DNA of 25,000 nucleotides from JANRKT01 sp033763355 (lineage in GTDB: Bacteria; Bacteroidota; Bacteroidia; Chitinophagales; Chitinophagaceae), in assembly GCA_033763355.1 (NCBI GenBank), contig JANRKT010000007.1, positions 1 to 25,000 on the forward strand. Direction: 5' to 3'. The notes under the pieces were generated by a model. The model saw only the letters and a list, made by a program, of their open reading frames with translations. It did no database searches and had not been told where the DNA came from. Position numbers and translations under genes: made by a program. Position 1 is the first letter of the stretch, and every line of letters starts with the position of its first letter. Positions 1 through 7,201 of this stretch are shown here, in pieces.

Positions 1-408
1 AAAACAGGCCAGATGTTTAATTTCATTATGAACTATTATTTCTTGTAAGATACAAGAGATTGGCGAAATCATATTTTAAAATTGATGTATTATACTTCTT
101 ATCCAACTTATTGCCTTTATTTTTAAATGCAATTTTCTCACATCCTGTATAGTACTTTCGGCAGGGTTCATAGGTTTTATTTACGGCATGTTTTATCCGA
201 GGGTTGATTGGAATGGTGATCGCTATTGGGTATATGGTAATAAAGCGCAAAGCTGTTGTTATACCATTCAAACATTAAAACTCCGCTGTCATTTATGCAA
301 AGGATGTGCCCGGAATTGTGATAATGACGGGCAGATGGCACCCTGTCTGCCGCCAAGCAGACTTCGTCGCCATAATTTCAGGTCGGGAGAGCTTTAATCT
401 AAAAGGTA
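1..408. other. Gene-poor left edge
   Basis: I see no convincing gene here. Two small open frames exist (26-271 minus, 188-397 plus), but neither has a recognisable domain, a signal peptide or a good start context. A perfect 6-bp inverted repeat, GTCTGC at 345-350 and GCAGAC at 357-362, lies just beyond the stop of the minus-strand gene ending at 409. It has no T-tract on either side, so I do not call it a terminator. Confidence 0.5.
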
Positions 409-1746
409 TTATTCAACCTGTATTACAAATGCATCTTTTAAACCAATATCAGGCACTGTAACAACAACCTTACCCCCGGCGATGGTGGTTTGCTGGCTTA
501 ATAATGTAACAGGTTGTGCCAGTTCATTAAACCCGGAGAAAGGAATTTTTAAGACAGTTACTGCAGCACTTGACCGGTTGCCGATAAAAGACAGGCTGGA
601 TACGTTGTTTATTGTGAGGTTAATGTTTTTTGAAGCAGGCATTGCAGCATTGCCAAAATAGCCGCCTGTTAAAAGCAACTGATTGCTGTTACCCGAAGGA
701 ACAGCAGCAAAGCAAACAACAGAAGTATCTGTTATTGTTGTTGTATATCGCTTTTGGGTAGTGAGTGCATAATAATAGTATGCCCACCATGCAGAACGCT
801 TTTTATAAGTTCCCTGTGTAAGCAATCCGTCTAATGTATTCTTAAAACAATTATTGTCTGCGGCGCTTGTTTCGTTCCAGCAGGCTTTGCAGGCTGCATC
901 GGCTTTTCCTTTTTCAAGCGCATCAAAATAAGCCAGTATTGCGGCCGGGTTTACCTGCTCAGATTCTCCGATCATTTCATTTATATGTATCGCTTTTATC
1001 TGAAGTGGTGCATAGCGGCTGCTGTTCACCCATTCGTTGCGTATTTGCAGCAGGTCGTCTTTAAGAGAAGGTATTTTAGAGCCCGCCCTGAAATCATGCC
1101 AGCTGAGAATATCTAATTTAATACCACCAACAAGGCAATATTCCAGGAATTCATGAATAAAAGATGTGTCAATACCGCTTACAGACGGGCCGGCGATTAA
1201 AGCATTTTGTCCATTTGGCAATGAACGTATTTTGTCATGGGCCAGTTTGAATGTTTGAAAGAATTGCTGCCTCGATCCCGTCCAGCAATAACCTGTATTG
1301 GGTTCATTCCAGATATCGTAAACAAAAGTGCTGCTTTGTGTGGATGACTGGTTATAAACATTGGCGACAATATCTGTCCAGCCGTTTGTATTATTAAATG
1401 GTTGCTGCCAGTTTGCAACGTAGTCGCCCGGATAGCGGTAAAGGTCAGAAATAACAATGATGGGTTTGGCGGAAAGCTGGCTTATTCTCGGATAGATAGA
1501 ACCCATAAATGTACCTGTCCGCCAGTAAGAAGGCTTCAGGTCAGCGATCAGGTTATTGCCGGGGTCTGTGCTGTTTATGCCATGTACAAACCCTGTCATA
1601 GGATTGGTTGTAAATGTGGCCTGTGAAGCATCAACTGTTACTGTTGGAGTGTCCGGGATGTCGTTTCCTGAATTTGTTTTTTTGCAGTTCGCTGAAAAAA
1701 TTGAAATGAATAGAAGCAGGAAAGGGCACAACTGATATCTTGTCAT
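409..1746 (-). CDS. GH39-like (clan GH-A) glycoside hydrolase lipoprotein
   Basis: A 445-residue protein with a type II signal peptide: a hydrophobic stretch at about residues 5-19, then Cys21-Lys-Lys, giving a probable outer-membrane lipoprotein (Asn at -1 is unusual for a lipobox). The body looks like a clan GH-A (beta/alpha)8 glycosidase. DIWNEPN at 144-150 places a candidate acid/base at Glu149, SWHDF at 215-219 resembles the strand motif of GH39-type enzymes, and HINE at 254-257 offers Glu257 as nucleophile. The last 85 or so residues look like a beta-sandwich. The family implies retaining hydrolysis of a beta-glycoside, perhaps xyloside-like; the substrate cannot be read from sequence. 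No SusC/SusD genes are nearby, so it is not in an obvious polysaccharide locus. It lies 160 bp downstream of the aminotransferase on the same strand. The hydrolase assignment is good; the GH family number is tentative. Confidence 0.75.
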   Translation of the reverse strand: MTRYQLCPFLLLFISIFSANCKKTNSGNDIPDTPTVTVDASQATFTTNPMTGFVHGINSTDPGNNLIADLKPSYWRTGTFMGSIYPRISQLSAKPIIVISDLYRYPGDYVANWQQPFNNTNGWTDIVANVYNQSSTQSSTFVYDIWNEPNTGYCWTGSRQQFFQTFKLAHDKIRSLPNGQNALIAGPSVSGIDTSFIHEFLEYCLVGGIKLDILSWHDFRAGSKIPSLKDDLLQIRNEWVNSSRYAPLQIKAIHINEMIGESEQVNPAAILAYFDALEKGKADAACKACWNETSAADNNCFKNTLDGLLTQGTYKKRSAWWAYYYYALTTQKRYTTTITDTSVVCFAAVPSGNSNQLLLTGGYFGNAAMPASKNINLTINNVSSLSFIGNRSSAAVTVLKIPFSGFNELAQPVTLLSQQTTIAGGKVVVTVPDIGLKDAFVIQVE

Positions 1747-1906
1747 AGAGGTGATGGTTTACGTTTAATAGCTTACTATGACAAAATCAATCCTTATTGG
1801 TTTAACGTGCAAAGCTGAAGTATCGTATGTCGCTACAGATTTGCATGTGGCTGTGCTTTTTTTGCAGGGTGGGTTAAACTCCTTTATGGGCAATTAAAAA
1901 AGCTGC

Positions 1907-3172
1907 TTACACCACCGCCCTTTCCTTCTTTTCACTCTCCACTCTTCCGGGATATTGTTTCAATGCCGCTTCCAGGCAATCCATTGCGGCATCAATGGCT
2001 TTAAGATTGAGTACGTATGCAAGCCGTACTTCATTTTTACCAAGTCCGGGAGTGCCGTAAAAACCGGTAGCAGGCGCAAGCATCACAGTCTTGTTCTTAT
2101 AGCTGAAAGACTCCAGCAGCCACTGGCAGAATTTATCGCTGTCGTCAATGGGGAGCCTTGCCATGGCATAAAATGCGCCGCCGGGTTTGGGGCAAAATAC
2201 ATCCGGCATTGCATTCAGCCTTTTTACCAGCAGGTCGCGGCGGGCCATGTATTCCGCTTTGGGTTTGTCAAAGTAATTCTCCGGTAAATCCACAGCAGCC
2301 TCACCTAATATTTGTGCAAGGCCGGGAGGGCTTAACCTTGCCTGGGCAAATTTCATGGCCACGTTATACACAGCATTGTTCTTTGTAACCAATGCACCAA
2401 TCCGTGCACCACATGCACTGTAGCGCTTGGAAATGGTGTCCATTAAAATCACATGCTCTTCCAAACCATCAAGGTGCATGGCGCTGACATATTCAGCGGA
2501 ACCGTGTCCGCCGTCAGAAGGACTGTGTCCGCCATCTGGCGGATAACAGAATTCTCTGTAAGCTTCATCAGAAAACAAATAAAGGTTATGTTTTAAACAA
2601 ATTACTTTCAGCGCTTCCATTTCTTCACGGCTGTACAGATAACCCGTTGGGTTATTGGGGCTGCATACCACAATGGCCTTTGTTCTGCCGGTAATTACTT
2701 TTTCAAAATCATCAATAGGAGGCAGGGCAAAACCTGTTTCAATAACTGATTTGATGGGTACGACTTTTACACCACTCATTACAGCAAAGCCGTTGTAGTT
2801 GGCATAAAATGGTTCGGGGATGATAACTTCGTCACCCGGGTTCAGGCAGCTCATAAATCCAAAAATGATGGCTTCGCTACCGCCTGCTGTAATGATAATG
2901 TTGTTGTGGTTAACATCAATGCCAACCCTCTTATAATACTCACACAGCTTGCGGCGATAACTTTCATTGCCTGCGCTATGGCTGTATTCAAGCACTTTAA
3001 TATCGGCTTTTCTTACAGCATCAAGCACTGCAGGCGGGGTTTCAATATCCGGCTGGCCGATATTAAGATGATAAACCGTGATCCCCCTTTTCTTTGCAGC
3101 TTCTGCGTAAGGAACCAGTTTGCGTATGGGTGAGGGCGGCATCAGGTGCCCCCTTTCTGAAATCTGTAGCAT
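1907..3172 (-). CDS. Class I/II PLP-dependent aminotransferase
   Basis: A 421-residue fold-type I aminotransferase, cytosolic. Visible landmarks are HLNIGQPDIETP near the N terminus, GGSEAI (cofactor phosphate region), CSPNNPTGY (PLP/substrate-binding Asn), SDEAYREF (Asp that contacts the PLP nitrogen) and DTISKRYSACGARIG, whose Lys forms the Schiff base. The ATG start is supported because the family N terminus (SPIRKLVPYAEAAKKRG) follows directly. The product transfers an amino group between an amino acid and a 2-oxo acid; aspartate- or aromatic-type specificity is possible but cannot be fixed. HPPD is encoded about 2.5 kb away, so a tyrosine-related role is conceivable but unproven. Oddity: directly after YREF is a glycine/proline/histidine-rich insert made of two seven-residue repeats, encoded by a palindromic tandem repeat at 2502-2543. 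The gene diverges from the cupin gene. Confidence 0.88.
   Translation of the reverse strand: MLQISERGHLMPPSPIRKLVPYAEAAKKRGITVYHLNIGQPDIETPPAVLDAVRKADIKVLEYSHSAGNESYRRKLCEYYKRVGIDVNHNNIIITAGGSEAIIFGFMSCLNPGDEVIIPEPFYANYNGFAVMSGVKVVPIKSVIETGFALPPIDDFEKVITGRTKAIVVCSPNNPTGYLYSREEMEALKVICLKHNLYLFSDEAYREFCYPPDGGHSPSDGGHGSAEYVSAMHLDGLEEHVILMDTISKRYSACGARIGALVTKNNAVYNVAMKFAQARLSPPGLAQILGEAAVDLPENYFDKPKAEYMARRDLLVKRLNAMPDVFCPKPGGAFYAMARLPIDDSDKFCQWLLESFSYKNKTVMLAPATGFYGTPGLGKNEVRLAYVLNLKAIDAAMDCLEAALKQYPGRVESEKKERAVV
2502..2543. repeat. In-frame tandem 21-bp palindromic repeat inside the aminotransferase gene
   Basis: Two adjacent 21-bp units, 2502-2522 and 2523-2543, agree at 16 of 21 positions. 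The second contains a perfect palindrome with 7-bp arms, TCCGCCA at 2528-2534 and TGGCGGA at 2537-2543, around a TC centre. Because the unit is 21 bp, the reading frame is kept and the minus-strand product gains two copies of a P-x-D-G-G-H-type heptapeptide. The position, just after the DEAYREF motif, is where I would expect family members to run more directly into a SAMHLEGL-like segment (from memory of the family). Confidence 0.7.
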
Positions 3173-3301
3173 ATTTCAAAGTTAAGGGAATGTGTGGTTT
3201 TGCCGGCTGGAGCATCAAGCCCTCCTGTCTTATACAAAAATGCCCTATACAATGAAACGGTATATTCAGAGCTTAATCATCCTGTGTACGCCTTCTTATC
3301 T

Positions 3302-3309
3302 TACCTTTG
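3302..3309 (+). promoter_or_regulatory. Candidate -7 element for the cupin gene
   Basis: TACCTTTG is an exact match to the Bacteroidota -7 consensus TAnnTTTG and lies about 72 bp before the cupin ATG. No convincing TTTG -33 element is seen at the usual distance, so this is a moderate call. Confidence 0.4.
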
Positions 3310-3381
3310 AAATACCGACTGACGGAGTGCTGAATGGCTAACTGTAAATGCCCTGCGTAGCGGAGTTAATGTCTAAACTGT

Positions 3382-3741
3382 ATGAATAAAATAAATCTCG
3401 CAGAAAAATTTTCACTCTTCCATGACCACTGGAACCCCAGGATTGCAGGTGAATTAAACGGTCAGATGGTGAAACTGGTAAAATTTAAAGGCCCGTTTAC
3501 CTGGCACAAACACGATAATGAAGATGAGCTGTTCCTTGTAGTGAAAGGAAGTTTTGTAATGGAGCTCCGTGATGGCCATATTGAACTGAATGAAGGGGAG
3601 TTTCTTATTGTGCCCCGTGGTGTGGAGCACCGGCCCAATGCTGCAGGTGAAGTGCAGGTATTGTTGTTTGAACCAGCCTCTACCCTGAACACCGGCAATG
3701 TAAGGGATGAGTTTACCAAAACAACCCTGGAAAAATTATGA
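3382..3741 (+). CDS. Small single-domain cupin protein
   Basis: A 119-residue protein consisting of one cupin (double-stranded beta-helix) domain. Cupin motif 1 is seen at G37 to G56 with His42, His44 and Glu49 spaced as in the canonical G-x-H-x-H-x(4)-E-x(6)-G pattern. Motif 2 contributes PRGVEH with His83. Together these make a complete 3-His/1-Glu metal site. Single-domain cupins of this size include isomerases, dioxygenase-like proteins and sugar- or small-molecule-binding proteins, so no reaction can be named. It is cytosolic (no signal peptide). The next gene, a small cytochrome, starts 55 bp downstream on the same strand and may be cotranscribed. ATG was chosen because it directly precedes the conserved body. 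Confidence 0.82.
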   Translation: MNKINLAEKFSLFHDHWNPRIAGELNGQMVKLVKFKGPFTWHKHDNEDELFLVVKGSFVMELRDGHIELNEGEFLIVPRGVEHRPNAAGEVQVLLFEPASTLNTGNVRDEFTKTTLEKL

Positions 3742-3796
3742 TTGGCTTGCAGTTAACAGTATAAAACAGTAACTTCAGCAAATCAAAACCAGTGTT

Positions 3797-4126
3797 ATGA
3801 AAACCATCCTGGTTTGTTTGTTCCTCAGTGCATCTTTGTACTATCCCTGCAAAAACAGAGAAATAAAACCGGTACAAAAAGATACCCTTCAAAATATTCC
3901 GGTAAAAGATACCTCAGTTAGTTTTACTGCACAAATACAGCCCATTCTGGTAAAGAATTGTTCACCCTGTCATTTTACCGGCGGAAAGATGTATGAAAGG
4001 CTGCCCTTTGACAAAGCCGCAACTGTTCTTAAAACAGAAGCACAACCCGGCATATTGAAGCGCATTAAAGATGAGAAAGAAAATACACTGATCAGGCAGT
4101 TTATTGAACAGGGAGGAAAGAAATAA
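3797..4126 (+). CDS. Short exported monoheme c-type cytochrome-like protein
   Basis: A 109-residue protein with a hydrophobic N-terminal export signal (about residues 4-15). Cys18 could be a lipidation site, but YYPC is not a standard lipobox. The domain contains one heme-binding CxxCH, C55-S-P-C58-H59, preceded by the phrase IQPILVKN that is common in cytochrome-like domains of Bacteroidota and Planctomycetota. Met65 is a possible distal ligand. The C-terminal helix IRQFIEQGGKK fits the usual IxxWIxxGA-type end. It probably acts in the periplasm or on the outer membrane as an electron carrier, or as a heme domain of unknown partner; no oxidase genes are adjacent. The stop is followed at once by a dispersed intergenic repeat. 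Confidence 0.7.
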   Translation: MKTILVCLFLSASLYYPCKNREIKPVQKDTLQNIPVKDTSVSFTAQIQPILVKNCSPCHFTGGKMYERLPFDKAATVLKTEAQPGILKRIKDEKENTLIRQFIEQGGKK

Positions 4127-4132
4127 ATGTCC

Positions 4133-4160
4133 GCCACAGATACCACAGATTAACACAGAC
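4133..4160 (+). repeat. Dispersed repeat, GCCACAGAT..CACAGATTA type, copy 1
   Basis: An intergenic copy of a short repeat with three CACAGA units. Its first 21 bases agree at 18 positions with the reverse complement of 4755-4775, so the two copies form an inverted pair around the SRPBCC gene. Motifs of this type are scattered between genes in many bacterial genomes; the function is unknown. Confidence 0.6.
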
Positions 4161-4240
4161 TATGTTTCCCCGCAAATTATTCTTTGCACGACATTCAAGC
4201 CCAATGAATCAATAACTTTATGAAAACTTATCCTGAATAA

Positions 4241-4717
4241 ATGCCGGTAATAGAACTGGATACCTTCATTAACGCACCCGCTGAAATTTGTTTTGACCTT
4301 GCACGGAGCATTGACCTTCACCAAACTTCAATGGGCAAATCAAAAGAAAAGGCCATTGCAGGCAAAACCACCGGCCTTATTGAACTGAACGAAACTGTTA
4401 CATGGCGTGCAAAACATTTCGGCATATGGCAAACCCTCACTTCAAAGGTTATTGCATACCATTACCCGGAGTTTTTTGCAGATGAAATGGTAAAAGGGGG
4501 TTTCCACTCTTTCAGGCACGAACATCATTTTATAAAAACGACACACGGGACACTGATGAAAGACAGGTTTGAATTCAAAACACCTTTGGGATGGATAGGG
4601 AAAATTGCCAACCAGCTTTTTCTTACAAAGTATATGACTAACCTTATTGCAGAGAGAAACAAAGTAATAAAAGAAACTGCTGAGAACGGAGAGTGGAAAA
4701 AAATACTTAATACCTGA
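4241..4717 (+). CDS. SRPBCC (START-like) family protein
   Basis: A 158-residue soluble protein. It opens with MPVIELDTFINAPAEICFDLARSIDLH, the typical first strand and helix of the SRPBCC/polyketide-cyclase-like fold (strand, then INAPxExxFDLxxxxD). It has a central beta-sheet region and a long C-terminal helix (about 122-148) that would cover the ligand cavity. Members bind hydrophobic ligands or take part in stress, lipid or cofactor handling; no specific substrate can be inferred. No signal peptide or membrane segment is seen. The gene is bracketed by inverted copies of a dispersed repeat (4133-4160 and 4755-4775), so it may be an independently mobile or late-inserted unit, although its base composition resembles its neighbours. 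Confidence 0.75.
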   Translation: MPVIELDTFINAPAEICFDLARSIDLHQTSMGKSKEKAIAGKTTGLIELNETVTWRAKHFGIWQTLTSKVIAYHYPEFFADEMVKGGFHSFRHEHHFIKTTHGTLMKDRFEFKTPLGWIGKIANQLFLTKYMTNLIAERNKVIKETAENGEWKKILNT

Positions 4718-4752
4718 AATGTAATAGTAGCAATGGCCAGGTTTTCCCCTCT

Positions 4753-4797
4753 CACTAATCTGTGAAATCTGTGGCAAAAAAAAATTGTTGATTAGTG
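4753..4797. terminator. Possible bidirectional terminator between convergent genes
   Basis: CACTAATC at 4753-4760 and GATTAGTG at 4790-4797 form a perfect 8-bp inverted repeat around a 29-base loop that includes a run of nine or more A residues. The convergent gene ends suit a shared terminator, but the long loop makes this only a weak candidate. Confidence 0.3.
4755..4775 (-). repeat. Dispersed repeat, GCCACAGAT..CACAGATTA type, copy 2 (inverted)
   Basis: This is the reverse complement of the element at 4133, with 18 of 21 positions shared. It sits in the 88-bp space between the convergent SRPBCC and L,D-transpeptidase genes and overlaps the arm of a longer inverted repeat at 4753-4797. Confidence 0.6.
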
Positions 4798-4805
4798 GAT
4801 TGCTA

Positions 4806-5564
4806 TCAATACATCACATACTCACCCCGTGGGTTTACTGCAATAACAGGCAATTGTTTGGTTACTTCAAAATAATCAAACACCTGTTTCATCTGCTTTT
4901 CAAAAGTTTTCAGGTCAGCATCATCCTTTATCATCTTGTCAAGGTATGTCATGCTGCGCTGTACATTAAACCTTACGGGGAAGATGTGCACCGGGATAAA
5001 TTCCTGCCCGGTATTCTTGGCATGTGAAGTAATTACATACAATTCTTCTATCTGCGGATTGGTTATAGGTATGCAGCCCTGTGTAACACAACTGCCGTGA
5101 ATGTAAATGTCGCCTCCGGGCTGTATGGAATCTGCAAGTACTTTATCAGATGCGTTGGGATAATTTAAACCGAGGGAAAGATGGTAAGCGCTGTTGGGGT
5201 TAAACTCATTAATGTAATAAAATCCTTCAGGCACCTGGTAATCTCCCTGTATGCGCTTGGGCCCGAGTGTGCCTGCAAGGGCGCATACTTTATAGGTTTT
5301 AAAATGTTTGTATTCGGCATTTATATCATTCTTTACCCATACCTCAAGTTCGCTGTCAAATTTAAATGACCTTACATACACATACTTGGCCGGCCACTGC
5401 AGTTTTTTTGCTTCAAATTGCCTGCGCAGCGTATCTTCTTTTCTCTTAAAAACGTCAGATACTTTATTGTATGACTTCTGGTAATCAACAAATGAAGTTT
5501 GTGCAACGCTGCTGATGCAGAACCAGAGCATGCCGACCGGAAGGAAGAAACCTGATTTTTTCAT
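4806..5564 (-). CDS. L,D-transpeptidase (YkuD) family protein
   Basis: A 252-residue exported protein. The N terminus (MKKSGFFLPVGMLWFCISSVAQ) is a signal peptide with likely cleavage near residue 21. The YkuD catalytic signature is seen as HGSCVTQGCIPITN, giving His156 and nucleophile Cys164; Pro stands where many members have Arg (GC-I-P instead of SxGC-I-R). The region GDYQVPEGFYYINEFNPNSAYHLSLGLNYPN matches the substrate-groove part of the family. It probably acts in the periplasm on peptidoglycan stem peptides (3-3 crosslinks or lipoprotein attachment), though many such proteins in Bacteroidota have no assigned role. A charged helical segment (about 28-56) precedes the domain. It is encoded downstream of HPPD on the same strand, with a hairpin between them. 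Confidence 0.82.
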   Translation of the reverse strand: MKKSGFFLPVGMLWFCISSVAQTSFVDYQKSYNKVSDVFKRKEDTLRRQFEAKKLQWPAKYVYVRSFKFDSELEVWVKNDINAEYKHFKTYKVCALAGTLGPKRIQGDYQVPEGFYYINEFNPNSAYHLSLGLNYPNASDKVLADSIQPGGDIYIHGSCVTQGCIPITNPQIEELYVITSHAKNTGQEFIPVHIFPVRFNVQRSMTYLDKMIKDDADLKTFEKQMKQVFDYFEVTKQLPVIAVNPRGEYVMY

Positions 5565-5643
5565 AAGTATGTGGATGTATCCTCTAATTTAACGGGTTTT
5601 TGAATTTTTTAATACAGCAAACCTACGGATTTAATTGTTAAAT

Positions 5644-5666
5644 ATCCCCCGTTAAAACCGGGGGAT
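5644..5666 (-). terminator. Hairpin terminator after HPPD gene
   Basis: ATCCCCCG at 5644-5651 and CGGGGGAT at 5659-5666 form a perfect 8-bp stem with a 7-base loop, starting 8 bp past the HPPD stop. On the minus strand it is followed by an A/T-rich stretch (ATTTAACAATTAAAT), so it likely ends the HPPD transcript. Confidence 0.65.
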
Positions 5667-5673
5667 TATACTA

Positions 5674-6807
5674 TTATAAATTTCCACGCTGTTCCTGCTC
5701 CCTTTCAATGGCCTCAAACAATGCCTTGAAGTTACCTTTTCCAAAGCTCTGTGCGCCTTTGCGCTGTATAATTTCGAAAAACAAAGTGGGCCTGTCCTGC
5801 ACCGGTTTAGTAAACAATTGCAGCAGGTAGCCCTGGTCGTCCCTGTCAACCAGTATGCCCAGATCCTTCAATGGCCCAAGGTCTTCATCAATGTGCCCTA
5901 CCCTGTCCAGCAGGTCGTCGTAATAAGTTGTGGGTACTTTTAAAAACTCCACTCCCCTGCTGCGCAGTCCGGTAACCGTATGCACAATGTCGTTTGTAGC
6001 CATGGCCACATGTTGCACCCCTTCGCCCATATAAAATTCAAGGTATTCCTCCACCTGCGATTTCTTTTTTCCTTCAGCAGGTTCATTAATCGGGAATTTC
6101 ACATAACCGTTTCCGTTGCTCATCACCTTGCTCATAAGGGCAGAATATTCGGTGGAAATATCCTTGTCATCAAACGTAAGGATGTTTCGGAAGCCCATTA
6201 CCTCTTCATAAAACTTTACCCATTTGTTCATCTGGTTCCATCCTACATTGCCCACGCAGTGGTCAACAAACAACAAGCCGGTATCTGTTACCTGGTAATG
6301 CGGGTTCTTCCACTCCCTGTAACCAGGCATAAATGCGCCATTGTAATTCTTTCTTTCCACAAACAAATGAACCACTTCGCCGTAAGTATGTATGCCGCTC
6401 AGTACCACTTCGCCGGCTTCGTCTGTAAACCTGAAAGGTTCCATATAACTTTTTGCTCCGCGTTTTATGGTTTCATGCCACGCACCTGTTGCATCATCCA
6501 CCCTTAATGCAAGCGCCTTTACCCCATCGCCATGTTTGTAAACATGGTCTGCAATAACATTGCCGGGCCGCAATGCGGTGGTAAGTACAAGTGTAAGCTT
6601 ATGCTGCCTTATGGCATAGCTGGCCCTGTCTCTTATGCCCGTTTCAGGGCCTGCATAAGCCAGCGGCTGAAAGCCGAATGCATTCATATAATAATGGGCA
6701 GATTGTTTGGCATTGCCCACATACAGTTCCACATAATCCGTTCCCTGCAGTGGCAGAAAATCGGATTGTGTTTTTGCAGTGGTATCGGTAGCAATTATCG
6801 TTGACAT
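5674..6807 (-). CDS. hpd: 4-hydroxyphenylpyruvate dioxygenase
   Basis: A 377-residue Fe(II) enzyme of tyrosine catabolism that converts 4-hydroxyphenylpyruvate to homogentisate with O2 and loss of CO2; cytosolic. There are two vicinal-oxygen-chelate domains. The N-terminal one is structural (TDYVELYVGNAKQSAHYY, about 23-150). The C-terminal one is catalytic and carries the iron ligands His183 (VDHCVGNV), His266 (GVQHVAM) and Glu345 (LFFEIIQRKG). The C-terminal helix region GAQSFGKGNFKALFEAIEREQ, which gates the active site, is present, and the length is typical. The ATG start gives the expected short leader before the first domain. Homogentisate dioxygenase is not in the window. A short reading frame and GC-rich repeats lie upstream (6808-7201), with a strong hairpin downstream. 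Confidence 0.95.
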   Translation of the reverse strand: MSTIIATDTTAKTQSDFLPLQGTDYVELYVGNAKQSAHYYMNAFGFQPLAYAGPETGIRDRASYAIRQHKLTLVLTTALRPGNVIADHVYKHGDGVKALALRVDDATGAWHETIKRGAKSYMEPFRFTDEAGEVVLSGIHTYGEVVHLFVERKNYNGAFMPGYREWKNPHYQVTDTGLLFVDHCVGNVGWNQMNKWVKFYEEVMGFRNILTFDDKDISTEYSALMSKVMSNGNGYVKFPINEPAEGKKKSQVEEYLEFYMGEGVQHVAMATNDIVHTVTGLRSRGVEFLKVPTTYYDDLLDRVGHIDEDLGPLKDLGILVDRDDQGYLLQLFTKPVQDRPTLFFEIIQRKGAQSFGKGNFKALFEAIEREQEQRGNL

Positions 6808-6876
6808 AAAAAAAGTTTGAAAATTTGGAATTCCGGGTTGCCGGCCCGGGGTTTACTATTAAGCTTCCGTTGTGCC

Positions 6877-6927
6877 TGTCCCGCTCATGCGGCGTCACCC
6901 CCTTGTACGGTTGTCCCGCTATTCGGC
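6877..6927. repeat. Two tandem-like copies of a TGTCCCGCT..CGGC repeat
   Basis: The units at 6877-6893 and 6912-6927 share TGTCCCGCT, then an AT, then CGGC, differing by one substitution and one indel. The second is partly palindromic (CGCTAT at 6918-6923 with ATAGCG at 6928-6933). A 12-base core of the first unit, in reverse complement (ATGAGCGGGACA), recurs exactly at 24569-24580, so this is probably a dispersed non-coding repeat. Confidence 0.5.
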
Positions 6928-6974
6928 ATAGCGTATGCGGCATTCAATAATTCTGTTCTGCAGAGAGCGCATTA

Positions 6975-7085
6975 TTATTTCCCTTCAGGGGCCAGGGGTA
7001 CCGCTTCCATGGCCAGCGCTTCCATCAGCAGGCAGTAATTGCTGCGCTTGTCACCAAAGGTTTTATGAGGATAGTCGGGAACCAT
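6975..7085 (-). CDS. Possible 36-residue small protein upstream of HPPD
   Basis: An ATG-initiated frame of 36 codons (start MVPDYPHKTFGDKRSNYC, then LLMEALAMEAVPLAPEGK). Its composition is protein-like, with an amphipathic LLMEALAMEAV helix, and differs from the low-complexity shadow frames around it. It has the same orientation as HPPD, ending 167 bp upstream of the HPPD start. A/T-rich DNA with TATCTTTA (near the -7 consensus) lies just upstream. It may be a small gene, a leader peptide or a remnant of a longer gene. I recognise no family. Confidence 0.3.
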   Translation of the reverse strand: MVPDYPHKTFGDKRSNYCLLMEALAMEAVPLAPEGK

Positions 7086-7201
7086 AAATTGATAACATAA
7101 AGATAAAAATTTCCTGCTGGTAAACTTTGTCAAAGTTGGTTAACCGATAATTCCCGTGGTGTAGCAACTCTTTACTATCTTCACGCCACAAACTAACGCT
7201 C

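Larger units (their letters stand above)
6808..7201. other. HPPD-purK divergent intergenic region
   Basis: 394 bp between two divergent genes. It holds the repeat pair at 6877-6927, a G+C-rich imperfect palindrome near 6832-6851 and a small minus-strand reading frame (6975-7085, listed separately). No strong TAnnTTTG promoter was found for either flanking gene. Confidence 0.5.

Noticed and set aside
26..271. 81-codon minus-strand frame
   Set aside because: Low-complexity, A/T-driven composition with no domain or signal.
188..397. 69-codon plus-strand frame with several cysteines (CHLCKGCARNC)
   Set aside because: It looks like a zinc-ribbon at first sight, but spacing does not match a known finger, no start context is seen, and the tail is Arg-rich filler; likely chance.
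6817..7038. 73-codon plus-strand frame between HPPD and purK
   Set aside because: Its content arises from GC-rich repeats read in a shadow frame; no domain.
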